A stretch of 8,870 bases of DNA from Thermoplasmata archaeon. GTDB taxonomy: Archaea; Thermoplasmatota; Thermoplasmata; Lutacidiplasmatales; UBA184. The first letter of the stretch is position 1, and every line of letters begins with the position of its first letter. This document shows, piece after piece, positions 1 through 6,592 of this stretch. Made by a program: the position numbers and the translations under genes. The DNA lies in assembly GCA_030037875.1 (NCBI GenBank), contig JASHPV010000018.1, positions 1-8,870 of the forward strand, read 5' to 3'. The notes under the pieces are model-generated. The model was given only the letters and a program-made list of their open reading frames with translations, had not been told where the DNA came from and did no database searches.

Positions 1-321
1 GAGGCCGAGACCCATTTCCGTCAGCGAGTAGACCACGCTGAATGGCCTCGTGCTCACGACGTTTCGTTGGACCACGCCCGCGTTCTCGAGATACTTGAGG
101 GTCGCGCTGAGCGTCTTCGCGTTCAAGCGAGGGTTGGAGCGCAGGAGCTCGCTGAAGCGTTGCGGTCCATCCAGCAGCCGGTGCGCGATGGCGAGCCGCC
201 ATTCGGTACCGATGATCGAGATCGCCGCCATGACGGGACAGAGCGCCCGTCCCTCCGCCGTGTAGGCCTCCTTGCCCGAATGCCCGTCTCCGGGATGCGT
301 GCGAGCGCTTGCAGACACCAT
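1..321 (-). CDS. HxlR-family winged-helix transcriptional regulator (3' end cut by window edge)
   Basis: The N-terminal 107 residues of a minus-strand protein are visible; the reading frame is open to base 1, so the C-terminus lies outside. The sequence matches the HxlR family: CPV at residues 28-30 (the conserved N-terminal cysteine, often redox- or electrophile-sensing), IIGTEWRLAIAHRLL at 36-50, RFSELL at 55-60, the recognition-helix region NAKTLSATLKYLENAGVV at 67-84 and the wing ending VVYSLTEMG at 96-104. Family members are small dimeric DNA-binding repressors or activators. The ATG at 321 is the most upstream possible start, because an in-frame TAG lies 15 bases before it. A TATA-like element about 34 bases upstream and no Shine-Dalgarno sequence suggest a short leader. 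It is divergent from the gene at 500. Its target is not apparent, though autoregulation is common in the family. Perhaps 10-20 residues are missing. Confidence 0.85.
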   Translation of the reverse strand, partial: MVSASARTHPGDGHSGKEAYTAEGRALCPVMAAISIIGTEWRLAIAHRLLDGPQRFSELLRSNPRLNAKTLSATLKYLENAGVVQRNVVSTRPFSVVYSLTEMGLGL

Positions 322-350
322 GTGCTCGGCTCGCTACCAGCCGTTGTTCG

Positions 351-360
351 AATATATACT
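351..360 (-). promoter_or_regulatory. TATA-like promoter element of the HxlR-type gene
   Basis: The minus strand reads AGTATATATT here, the most AT-rich spot in the left intergenic region. Its centre lies about 34 bases before the ATG at 321. With archaeal initiation about 25 bases downstream of TATA, this predicts a leader of only about 8-10 bases. The remaining divergent intergenic sequence (322-499) holds no gene that I can support. Confidence 0.6.
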
Positions 361-467
361 CACCCATCTCTATCGAGTAACGTGCCTGTACCTTACTGCC
401 TACGAACCGCGTAGAGGAGCCCGCGCTACCCCGCTCATCTTCCACTCGCCTCCGGGCTCGGTCGGAG

Positions 468-475
468 TACTTTTC
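468..475 (+). promoter_or_regulatory. Weak TATA-like element before the gene at 500
   Basis: TACTTTTC stands out in G+C-rich surroundings. Its centre is about 28 bases upstream of the ATG at 500, the spacing expected for a leaderless archaeal transcript. No Shine-Dalgarno sequence is seen before the ATG, which fits. The element is weak and the call rests mainly on spacing. Confidence 0.4.
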
Positions 476-499
476 TCCCGGGCGCCCTCCGGCCCCAAC

Positions 500-1084
500 A
501 TGGCGCCGCGCCGGACGGAGTACGAACTCACGGTGGAGCAAGAACTGCCCGCCGCAGTCGACGGCGCTCCTCGTCGGGCCCGGCTTACGGCCCGGTTCTC
601 CGGGGAGTCGGACGACGTTCCACTCGACGACGCCGAACTCGCCCGGTCGCTCCGAGACCTTTCGGACCGGCTGGCCCGCGCGTCCGAGGCCGCCGGTGTG
701 GGAAGAGGACCGGCCTCGATGCCCCATCCGGACCGACCTCTCGAAGAGCTGCTCGAGACCTATCGACCCCGGCAAATAGAGCTCGTGGAGCTCCTGCACG
801 CTGACGGAGAGCTGACCGACGGGGAATACGCGGTGCTCCGCACCCGAGTCATGGAAACATCCGCTGGCGTGCCGGCGCCGAAGGGCCCCCTCGCGCCGAT
901 GGCATCGCCGCGGACCGGGAGCCGCTCGGTCGAGGAGTTGCTCCGCACCTATCAGATCGCCTCGTTGCGGCAAGCGGGGGCGGTCCGAGCCCGGCGGCAG
1001 ATCTCGTTCGAGGAGTACATGTCGCTCAAGCGTCACTTCGCGTCGTCGGAGGCCGGGACGGCCAGTACTGCGTCGATCACCTAG
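500..1084 (+). CDS. Unassigned protein with two SHOCT-like repeats
   Basis: A 194-residue protein of no family I recognise with confidence. It has a charged N-terminal part (residues 1-45, possibly beta-rich), a predicted helix around 45-62 and a flexible linker. Two ungapped 39-residue repeats follow (79-117 and 142-180) with 11 identical positions, including EELL, TY and a closing EYxxL(R/K). Each repeat resembles the SHOCT short C-terminal domain: a helix, a turn of the 'DGELTDGEY' or 'RRQISFEEY' type, and a second helix. SHOCT domains are often oligomerisation or interaction modules. There is no signal peptide, membrane segment or cysteine. The frame is open upstream to a start at 272, but the ATG at 500 is preferred: the extension would overlap the divergent HxlR-type gene, its composition is unlike the rest, and a TATA-like element sits about 28 bases before 500. 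The stop overlaps the stop of the convergent gene. Confidence 0.7.
   Translation: MAPRRTEYELTVEQELPAAVDGAPRRARLTARFSGESDDVPLDDAELARSLRDLSDRLARASEAAGVGRGPASMPHPDRPLEELLETYRPRQIELVELLHADGELTDGEYAVLRTRVMETSAGVPAPKGPLAPMASPRTGSRSVEELLRTYQIASLRQAGAVRARRQISFEEYMSLKRHFASSEAGTASTASIT
734..850 (+). repeat. Internal protein repeat, copy 1 (SHOCT-like)
   Basis: Encodes residues 79-117 of the protein at 500-1084. It aligns without gaps to copy 2 (923-1039), with 11 of 39 identical positions: R1, E4, E5, L6, L7, T9, Y10, A23, E31, Y32 and L35 of the repeat. Confidence 0.7.
923..1039 (+). repeat. Internal protein repeat, copy 2 (SHOCT-like)
   Basis: Encodes residues 142-180 of the protein at 500-1084. 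It keeps the EELLxTY opening and the EEYMSLK closing of the repeat. The central part is more basic than in copy 1, which may mean a different partner or surface. Confidence 0.7.
1081..1084. other. CTAG tetranucleotide forming the stop codons of two convergent genes
   Basis: The plus-strand gene ends with TAG at 1082-1084 and the minus-strand gene ends with TAG read from 1083-1081. The palindrome CTAG supplies both stops, so there is no intergenic space. Any transcription terminator of either gene must lie inside the other gene. Confidence 0.9.
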
Positions 1085-2415
1085 CGTGCCAGCCAGGGGA
1101 CGAACCCAACGAGCATCGTGCCCACGTCGGTGAAACCGGCCCGTACCGAGAAGGTCTCTAGGGCCGGTGCCGTCGAGGGGTCCGTTCCGACCCGCCGACC
1201 CAGCCAGCTCCCGGCTCCGCCACCCCGGCCGGCGATTTCGCCCGCGGTCCGGAGCGCGCCGACGTAGGTTTCCCGGCGACTCGATTGCCGCGACGCCGCC
1301 TGAAGGAACGCCCGCACTTCGGCGGCTCCTTCTCCCCCCTCGATGGTGTTGAACGTGGCGCTGGCGAAGACCGCGACGCCCCGAGACTCTGGCCGGGCGG
1401 AGGGGGTGGCGGTGGAGGGCACGGGAATGGACGGAAGGGCGGCACCGGATTCGACCTCGGGTGCACCGGACGCCCGGCGTCGTGGTTCGGCGACTTGGTC
1501 GCGTCGGATGACTTCCGCTCCTTCAACGAACTGGGACGCGACTTTATCGGGCGATCCCGAGAGGTGCAGCGACACCATTCGGCTGATCCAGCCTTGACCC
1601 GCCAGCAGGTTGCCGGCGGCCTCCACCGCATCGGCGGGGCTGGTCACGACGACCGGGCGGTGAACGTTCTTCCCTACGAGAGTGCTCGGCTCTCGACGCG
1701 TGCTTGAGGCGGCCGTTCCGGGGACCAGGTTCCTCGCCACCGCGGGCTCCTCCGGCCGAAGGGGGATGGTAGGACCCCCACCCACCCACTCGGGCCCCTC
1801 GCCGCGGTCGATTACCAGCGTCACGACCAGGGGCTCTTTTACGGCCCCGCCCAACCGGCCCCCCACCGCGCCGGTGCCGAGCACCCGGGCGACGCGTACC
1901 GCGTCGACCGGTCCGGACCGCGCGGTCACCTGCTGGAGCAGGTCCCGCCACTGGCCTGGATCCCAGCCCGTTGGGGGACCGGCGGTGACGGAGAGCGCGC
2001 CGGGGGAGAGCAGCAGGAGCAGAAGATCGTCTGCGTGGAGGTCTCCGGCCAGTTCCATCACGCTCGCGAGGGCCGAGGCGGATTGCGGCGAGCCGGGCCA
2101 CGCGTCCGGCACCGAAACGCTCTGGAATTGGAGCGCGTCGGGCGGCGGTACGGCACCGGCGGTCAGTCCCTGGGTGAGCCGTTCGCCCAACATCTCCTGC
2201 GCAGCCAGGGCCATGGCTCCGCCGGCGTTTCCCAGGGCGATGAAGGCGATCTCCCGGAACCGGTCGACGGAGACGAACCGGTTGCCGATTCGGAGGATAT
2301 CGTCGTGCAACCGAAGGCCGGCTCGGACCGCACGATAGGCGTCGGCGCCCTCGATCGCCGTGCGAAACGCCGTCTCGAAGGGGGAGCGAGGCTCGAAGGC
2401 GGGCACGTCCGGCAC
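1081..2415 (-). CDS. Degenerate glycerate 2-kinase (GckA/MOFRL family) homologue, probable pseudoenzyme
   Basis: 444 residues, close to the family's usual length. The fold pattern of DUF4147 plus MOFRL can be followed end to end: ADAYRAVRAGLRL (25-37), IALGNAGGAMALAA (59-72), VPD (102-104), DDLLLLLLSPGALSV (129-143), VRVARVLGTGAVGGRLGG (173-190), VTLVID (198-203), VGGGPTIP (211-218), and a C-terminal MOFRL-like region with IEGGEGAAEVRAF and AGFTDVGTMLVGFV. The active-site motifs are altered. The family GKA lysine is asparagine (N63), SGGGSAL reads SPGALSV, GHPVPD reads SVSVPD, the SD of ILSD is missing, and TGPTGTN reads VRAGFTDVGT. The GGET...GGRNQE segment is replaced by a Pro/Ser/Arg-rich linker. 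Kinase activity is therefore doubtful. The frame is intact, so it is not simply decaying. The start is GTG, with GGAG 8 bases before it. It is the last gene of the oxidoreductase operon. The family call is by motif pattern only. Confidence 0.72.
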   Translation of the reverse strand: MPDVPAFEPRSPFETAFRTAIEGADAYRAVRAGLRLHDDILRIGNRFVSVDRFREIAFIALGNAGGAMALAAQEMLGERLTQGLTAGAVPPPDALQFQSVSVPDAWPGSPQSASALASVMELAGDLHADDLLLLLLSPGALSVTAGPPTGWDPGQWRDLLQQVTARSGPVDAVRVARVLGTGAVGGRLGGAVKEPLVVTLVIDRGEGPEWVGGGPTIPLRPEEPAVARNLVPGTAASSTRREPSTLVGKNVHRPVVVTSPADAVEAAGNLLAGQGWISRMVSLHLSGSPDKVASQFVEGAEVIRRDQVAEPRRRASGAPEVESGAALPSIPVPSTATPSARPESRGVAVFASATFNTIEGGEGAAEVRAFLQAASRQSSRRETYVGALRTAGEIAGRGGGAGSWLGRRVGTDPSTAPALETFSVRAGFTDVGTMLVGFVPWLAR

Positions 2416-2423
2416 GCGAAGGA

Positions 2424-2427
2424 CTCC
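2424..2427 (-). promoter_or_regulatory. Shine-Dalgarno-like GGAG before the GTG start at 2415
   Basis: GGAG lies 8 bases before the GTG at 2415, good spacing for ribosome binding. It supports this non-ATG start for the operon's third gene. That gene is 56 bases from the preceding stop and so cannot rely on overlap coupling. Confidence 0.5.
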
Positions 2428-2471
2428 GCCGCTCGGGACCCTCCGGGGGAGATATCCCTGGGGGTGAGACG

Positions 2472-3638
2472 TCAGCCGAGCTGGAGGCCTTCAACCAGTT
2501 GGCCCGCTCCGGGTGTGAGGAACCGGGCGATGGAAAACTGGCTAGGGTCGAGGTCGGATTTCTCTCGAAGCACTGCCTGGGCGACGCGGCGAGACGCCGC
2601 CGGCGCGAGCATGAACCCGTGGCCCCCGAAACCGCTCGCGTGGACGAATCCCCGAAGCCGGGGATCTTCGCCGATCACCGGGAGGCCGTCCGGCGTGTCG
2701 TCGTAGAAACCCGACCAGGCGCGGAGGACCCCGAGATGCCGAAGGGAAGGAAGGATCCCCACGAGGGCACGTGCCATCGCGCGGAGAAAGGCCGGAGAGC
2801 TGGGCATGCCTTGCCGAGTTCCGGGGGGATGCGCCACGGACAGTCCACCGACAATCTCACCACGCATGGTCTGGCTGAAGTAGAGGCCGTCCCGAAGACG
2901 GGTGACCATCGGGTCGAGGAAGGGCTTGAGCGGCTCCGTCGCCAGGATCTCGTGACGGGTCGCCCGGTTCGGGACCGTTAGTCCGGCCAAGGCGGCAAGA
3001 GCGCTCGACCAACCGCCGGCCGCGTTGACGACGACCGTCGCGGGCAACCGGCCCGCCGGGGTCGCAAGGCCGGTCACCCGGCCGTTCTCGACATCGATCC
3101 CCGTCACTTCGGTCCCTAACCGAAGGTCCACCCCGAGCCGGAGGATTGCCTCCCTGAGTGCCCACAGGGCCGGGAACGGGTAGAGGGTTCCGTCCGACTT
3201 GAGGTAAGTACCGCCCCGAAGGCCGCCCGTTTCGAGCCCGGGGGCGTACTGTGAAACCTCCTCCGATTGGAGGAGCTTCGCCTCGAGGCCTTCCGAGCGG
3301 AGCGTTGCGGCGACCTGGGCGAGGTGTTGCTGTTCCGCCTCCGATTCGGCCAAGAACAGGTAGCCCCCCTGCCGGAACCAGATATTGTATCCAAAGTCCC
3401 GGCCGAACCGTCGATACGAGTCCACGGATTCCCGAGCGAGACGCACCAGGGCCCGGGTCTCCCATTGTTGGCGGACACCTCCGCCGTTCCTCCCCGAGGC
3501 GCCGTTGGAGAGCCAGCCCCGATCGACCACCGTGACCGGTCCGGCACCGGCCCGGGCGAGATGGTACGCCGTGAACAACCCCATGATGCCGGCGCCGACG
3601 ATCACGATCCGGTCGGGGGGTCGCGGTTCGTGGATCAT
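2472..3638 (-). CDS. FAD-dependent amine/amino-acid oxidoreductase, DAO family (SoxB/HcnC-like subunit)
   Basis: 388 residues. The N-terminus has the FAD Rossmann motif GAGIMG (15-20), ending at D39, the acidic residue after the second strand. The segment GASGRNGGGVRQQW (46-59) is typical of the sarcosine-oxidase beta, HcnC and proline-dehydrogenase beta group. The C-terminus has DGLPVIGEDP and GFGGHGFMLAP (from 336), the conserved FAD/substrate-site end of this family. The enzyme should oxidise the C-N bond of a small amine or amino acid (glycine, sarcosine, proline and opines are all family substrates) and pass electrons to the partner encoded just upstream. The start is the ATG inside the ATGA shared with the preceding gene's TGA, with GGGGAG close before it. 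Reading further upstream in this frame, to 4178, would only run inside the previous gene. No signal peptide is seen, so it is probably cytoplasmic. The substrate is not predictable here. Confidence 0.9.
   Translation of the reverse strand: MIHEPRPPDRIVIVGAGIMGLFTAYHLARAGAGPVTVVDRGWLSNGASGRNGGGVRQQWETRALVRLARESVDSYRRFGRDFGYNIWFRQGGYLFLAESEAEQQHLAQVAATLRSEGLEAKLLQSEEVSQYAPGLETGGLRGGTYLKSDGTLYPFPALWALREAILRLGVDLRLGTEVTGIDVENGRVTGLATPAGRLPATVVVNAAGGWSSALAALAGLTVPNRATRHEILATEPLKPFLDPMVTRLRDGLYFSQTMRGEIVGGLSVAHPPGTRQGMPSSPAFLRAMARALVGILPSLRHLGVLRAWSGFYDDTPDGLPVIGEDPRLRGFVHASGFGGHGFMLAPAASRRVAQAVLREKSDLDPSQFSIARFLTPGAGQLVEGLQLG
3635..3638 (-). other. ATGA stop/start overlap coupling the two oxidoreductase subunits
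   Basis: The TGA stop of the SoxA-like gene (3637-3635) and the ATG of the SoxB-like gene (3638-3636) share bases. Such overlaps usually couple translation and favour balanced production of complex subunits. A GGGGAG stretch at 3642-3647 lies 3 bases before the ATG and may help reinitiation. Confidence 0.85.
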
Positions 3639-5305
3639 GATCTCCCCGGAGCGACGATTTCGGGCGGGGATTCCGGAAGCTCCGCTAGGGCGGAGAGCGG
3701 CGTGGGTATGACCGGCGGACGTTGCCGAATGTAACCCACCTCCCGGGGGGAGCGCCCTTCTACGATCGACAGGACCAGCAACAGGTCCGGCAGACAGTAT
3801 CGGCCCTGACAGAGTCCCGTACCAACTCCCGTGTACCGCTTCACCACCTCCATTCCGCGGTACCCTTGCGCGACGGCCTCGCGTACCTCGGAGAGCAGCA
3901 CATCCTCGCATGGACAGGCGACCTGCTTGGTCAGCCCGACCGGGAAACGCAGCAGCTCGCGATAGTACCCCTCGAGCTCGTTCGGTCCGTCGGGGCCCCG
4001 CACCGTCGCGGGCGGAACCGCTCGGCCGAGGACCGCATCGGCCGCCGCGAGCGCGCTCGCCTCGGCCGCCACGCCCTCGGCGAATCCCGCGACCTCGCCG
4101 ACCGCGTAGAGTCCGGGGACGGTGGTTCGGCATCCCTCCCCGAGGACGGGAAAAAAGCTTCCCGCGGTTCCCCTCCACTCCATCTCCGCGCCCGCCTGGA
4201 AGAGCAGCTGCGAGTGGGGTACCCGGCGGTGTGCCAGCACGATCGCATCGATCGGGACCGAGAACTCAGGACCCCCACCGCGGGCGGTGAGATGGGCCCG
4301 GCGCACGCGGCCCCGACCGGAGGCCGCTAGGAGGAGGGTACGCGGATAGAGGTCGATGGAAAGGTCGGACGCCCGTCGCGTTACCTCCGGCGAGATCGGC
4401 CCGGGCGCGGCGACCGCCTCGGTATGGACTCCGAACCGGTCCAGCAACTGGGCGGTCCGAAGACCGCCACCGACGATCAAAGCTCTCCGGAAAGGGGGTG
4501 CGCGGTCCCCGGTAGCCATCGCCAAGGCTCCGTCAGCCGTCATCACGCCGGGCCGGTCGTTCCCGGCGAACAACAGCGAAGCGTCGTAGGCCCCCGACGC
4601 GATCACGACGGTACGGGCGCGGAACAACCGACCCCGATCCGGTTCCTCCAGTGCCACCATCTCGAACGGTCGATCCGCCACCGACGCGGGAGGGGGAAGG
4701 AACACGGCCGTGACCTCGGGAAACAAGGAAACCCCTGGTGGGGGCGCCGGGATCGCTCCGCGATCCAGAAGGCCGACGGGCCGACCGCCAGTGGCGAGTC
4801 GTTGAGCGGCCTGCCGTCCGGCGGGCCCGGCACCGATCACCAAAACGTCGAGTTCGATCGCGGCAGAACTCGAGGGGACCGGGGCGGGGGCGGTCGTGGC
4901 AATAGACCCGTAACCCGCCAATCGGCGAACGACCCTCTGGAACCACGGAGTTGCCCACGCCGGTCGGCGGAACCCGTGGAGGGTGTCGAGACCGCGCGGG
5001 AACAGGAAATCGAGGACCCCCATGACGTCGTACTGGGGCGAAGGCCAGGCGTTGGAGGTGGTGACGGCATCCCCCGAGCGCGGTGTGTAACGGCACGCCC
5101 GGACATTCGGTTCCCCGTTGACCCGGACTAGGCAGTTCGTACAGTGGCCGATGCCGCAGAACGGCGCCCGGGGCCGGTGGTATCGGATCGAGCGCTGGAG
5201 CGTGGGGAGCCCTTTTCGGAGCAGGGCCTGGAGGAGGGTTTCGCCGGCCTCCGCCGACTCCGGTCGGCCGCGGAAGGTGAAGGAAGTCGGCCGGGAAGAG
5301 TCCAT
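3635..5305 (-). CDS. [2Fe-2S]/FAD oxidoreductase, SoxA-like fusion of HcnA-, HcnB- and BFD-like domains
   Basis: 556 residues in three parts. Residues 9-85 are a SoxA/HcnA-type ferredoxin domain with RYHRPRAPFCG and cysteines C50, C55, C58 and C71 for one [2Fe-2S] cluster. Residues 150-455 are a pyridine-nucleotide-disulfide-oxidoreductase-like FAD domain with GAGPAG (158-163), a second Rossmann-like stretch ALIVGGG, and a late YAVGEVAGFAEG motif. Residues 464-504 are a BFD-like ferredoxin domain with C464, C466, C499 and C504. The large C-terminal aminomethyltransferase (GCV_T) domain of folate-using sarcosine oxidase alpha is absent. The expected role is electron-transfer partner of the FAD oxidase subunit encoded next, whose ATG overlaps this stop. 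The ATG at 5305 has no Shine-Dalgarno sequence but has a TATA-like element about 34 bases upstream, so this is the likely first gene of the operon. The physiological electron acceptor is unknown. Confidence 0.88.
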   Translation of the reverse strand: MDSSRPTSFTFRGRPESAEAGETLLQALLRKGLPTLQRSIRYHRPRAPFCGIGHCTNCLVRVNGEPNVRACRYTPRSGDAVTTSNAWPSPQYDVMGVLDFLFPRGLDTLHGFRRPAWATPWFQRVVRRLAGYGSIATTAPAPVPSSSAAIELDVLVIGAGPAGRQAAQRLATGGRPVGLLDRGAIPAPPPGVSLFPEVTAVFLPPPASVADRPFEMVALEEPDRGRLFRARTVVIASGAYDASLLFAGNDRPGVMTADGALAMATGDRAPPFRRALIVGGGLRTAQLLDRFGVHTEAVAAPGPISPEVTRRASDLSIDLYPRTLLLAASGRGRVRRAHLTARGGGPEFSVPIDAIVLAHRRVPHSQLLFQAGAEMEWRGTAGSFFPVLGEGCRTTVPGLYAVGEVAGFAEGVAAEASALAAADAVLGRAVPPATVRGPDGPNELEGYYRELLRFPVGLTKQVACPCEDVLLSEVREAVAQGYRGMEVVKRYTGVGTGLCQGRYCLPDLLLVLSIVEGRSPREVGYIRQRPPVIPTPLSALAELPESPPEIVAPGRS

Positions 5306-5334
5306 GAGAGAGACAACCGGCGACGATGCGTCGG

Positions 5335-5343
5335 TCTATTTGA
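5335..5343 (-). promoter_or_regulatory. TATA-like element of the oxidoreductase operon
   Basis: The minus strand reads TCAAATAGA, centred about 34 bases before the ATG at 5305. This is the same spacing as the HxlR-type and Fur-like genes in this window. It predicts a leader of under about 10 bases and explains the lack of a Shine-Dalgarno sequence. Confidence 0.5.
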
Positions 5344-5438
5344 GTCGGCGCTCCGCGTCCGCCGGCGAACGGCAGACGGACCAGTTCTCCTCAAGATTTC
5401 GAGAGAAAAACCACTCAAACTCACGCGCGAACCAGCAT

Positions 5439-5448
5439 CTATATAGAG
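5439..5448 (+). promoter_or_regulatory. TATA box of the AbrB-PhoU gene
   Basis: TCTATATAGA is a perfect 10-base palindrome and the strongest TATA-like sequence in the window. Its centre is about 30 bases before the ATG at 5474, implying a leaderless or nearly leaderless transcript. Being symmetric, it could also support weak transcription toward the divergent operon, though that would leave a leader of about 110 bases. The rest of the 168-base divergent region holds no gene. Confidence 0.7.
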
Positions 5449-5473
5449 TCAAGGTGGGTCGGGCCGCCTACCG

Positions 5474-6556
5474 ATGCGTACAGCGGACGGGGGAGAAGCC
5501 CGGCGAATTCAGAAGACGGGCGGGTCGACGTTCATTGTTTCACTGCCGAAAACGTGGGTGGTGAGCCGGGGCCTGGGTTCCGGCGATGTGCTCTTGTTCC
5601 ATGGAGCGCCGGACGGCTCCCTGATGCTCCGGGCCGAGGGCGCAACCCACGGCGAGACCCCTCGCCGGCAGCTCCGGGTGTCGAACGAGATGAACCCGGA
5701 GCACCTCTTCCGACTGCTCGTGGCGGAGTACATCGCCGGAGCTCCGCTCCTCGAGATTCGGACCGATGGCCGAATGAGCGCCCGCACCCGCGAGGTAGTT
5801 CGCGGCTTTGCCCAGCGCATGATCGGCCCCGAGATCCTGGAAGAGACGGCCGATGGAGTCGTACTCCAGGACGTCATCGGCCCCAACCCCCTGCCCATCG
5901 CCTCGGTGATCCGACGGATGTACCAGATGGTCCGGGCCATGCAGAGCGACGCGATGGCCGCGTTCCATGCCCGGGACCCATCGATCGCCCGGGATGTCAT
6001 CGAACGGGATTGGGAGGTGGACCGACTTCACTGGTTCATCGGGAAGCAGATCACATCGGCCCTGCGGGACGGGCGGGTGCTGAGTTCCATCGGCCTTACG
6101 CTCCCCGAGTGTGCCACGTATCTCCTCGCGTCCCGAGTTCTCGAGCGGATCGCCGACCACGCCGTGCGGATCGCGGAGACGGTCCCTCTCCTCGGCAAGG
6201 AGTCGATCCCCCCCGGCGTCCTCTCCGAGCTCGACCGGCTGGCCCTGGCGGCGGCCGAGGGCCTCACCGGCGCTATCGATAGCTTGGCCAACGAAGACAT
6301 CGCCAAGGCGAACGAGGTGCTCGACGCGGCGGCGCGGGTCACTCGGGAGCGGGAATCGATTCTCAAAGAACTGACGAACAAGCGCGGCCGGCTCGCCGTC
6401 GGTCTCGCCTACGTGCTCGAGAGCTTGGAACGAAGCGCGTTTTACGCCAGCGACCTCGCGGAGATCGCGATCAATCACACCGTGCAGCGAGCGGCCCAAT
6501 CGGCCCCGGTCGCGGCCACAGCGTCCGGGCCATCCCCCGCGAAGGTCCCGGCCTGA
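5474..6556 (+). CDS. AbrB-PhoU fusion, archaeal phosphate-uptake regulator-like protein
   Basis: 360 residues. The N-terminus is an AbrB/SpoVT-like swapped-hairpin domain (residues 8-53), with RRIQKTGGSTFIVSLPKTW at 10-28 and GLGSGDVL at 33-40, as in archaeal PhoU fusions. Two helical PhoU repeats follow. The first has ERDWEVDRLHWFI (177-189) and RVLERIADHAVRIAE (221-235), with the acidic residues that bind metal in PhoU. The second covers about 250-337 and ends in LESLERSAFYASDLAEIA. The C-terminal 20 residues are Ala/Pro-rich and probably disordered. PhoU proteins restrain phosphate uptake and signal phosphate status. The AbrB part suggests DNA binding or oligomerisation, but that is inference. 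No pst transporter gene lies in the window, so its target could be another process. The start fits the TATA box spacing. It is divergent from the oxidoreductase operon. Confidence 0.88.
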   Translation: MRTADGGEARRIQKTGGSTFIVSLPKTWVVSRGLGSGDVLLFHGAPDGSLMLRAEGATHGETPRRQLRVSNEMNPEHLFRLLVAEYIAGAPLLEIRTDGRMSARTREVVRGFAQRMIGPEILEETADGVVLQDVIGPNPLPIASVIRRMYQMVRAMQSDAMAAFHARDPSIARDVIERDWEVDRLHWFIGKQITSALRDGRVLSSIGLTLPECATYLLASRVLERIADHAVRIAETVPLLGKESIPPGVLSELDRLALAAAEGLTGAIDSLANEDIAKANEVLDAAARVTRERESILKELTNKRGRLAVGLAYVLESLERSAFYASDLAEIAINHTVQRAAQSAPVAATASGPSPAKVPA

Positions 6557-6592
6557 GGCTGCTCCCTCGTGATCCTCTCCAGGCCCGATGAC

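Noticed and set aside
272..499. N-terminal extension of the SHOCT-like protein to an ATG at 272
   Set aside because: It overlaps the divergent HxlR-type gene and its promoter, its composition is unlike the rest of the protein, and a TATA-like element sits at the right distance before the ATG at 500.
1393..1424. G-rich tract resembling a possible quadruplex or slippage site
   Set aside because: It lies in the codons of the Pro/Ser/Ala linker of the kinase homologue, and linker coding in G+C-rich DNA explains it; the frame is intact across it.
1285..2706. Long plus-strand open frames opposite the kinase homologue and the end of the SoxB-like gene
   Set aside because: High G+C gives long antisense frames. 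Their Gly/Arg/Pro-rich translations show no family pattern, while the minus strand encodes recognisable proteins.
3639..4178. N-terminal extension of the SoxB-like protein by 180 residues
   Set aside because: The extension is an out-of-frame reading of the SoxA-like gene, rich in Arg and Gly, and the FAD motif expected near the N-terminus appears only after the ATG at 3638.
5540..6499. 319-residue minus-strand frame opposite the AbrB-PhoU gene
   Set aside because: It is the complement of a clearly recognisable gene and its translation shows no domain.
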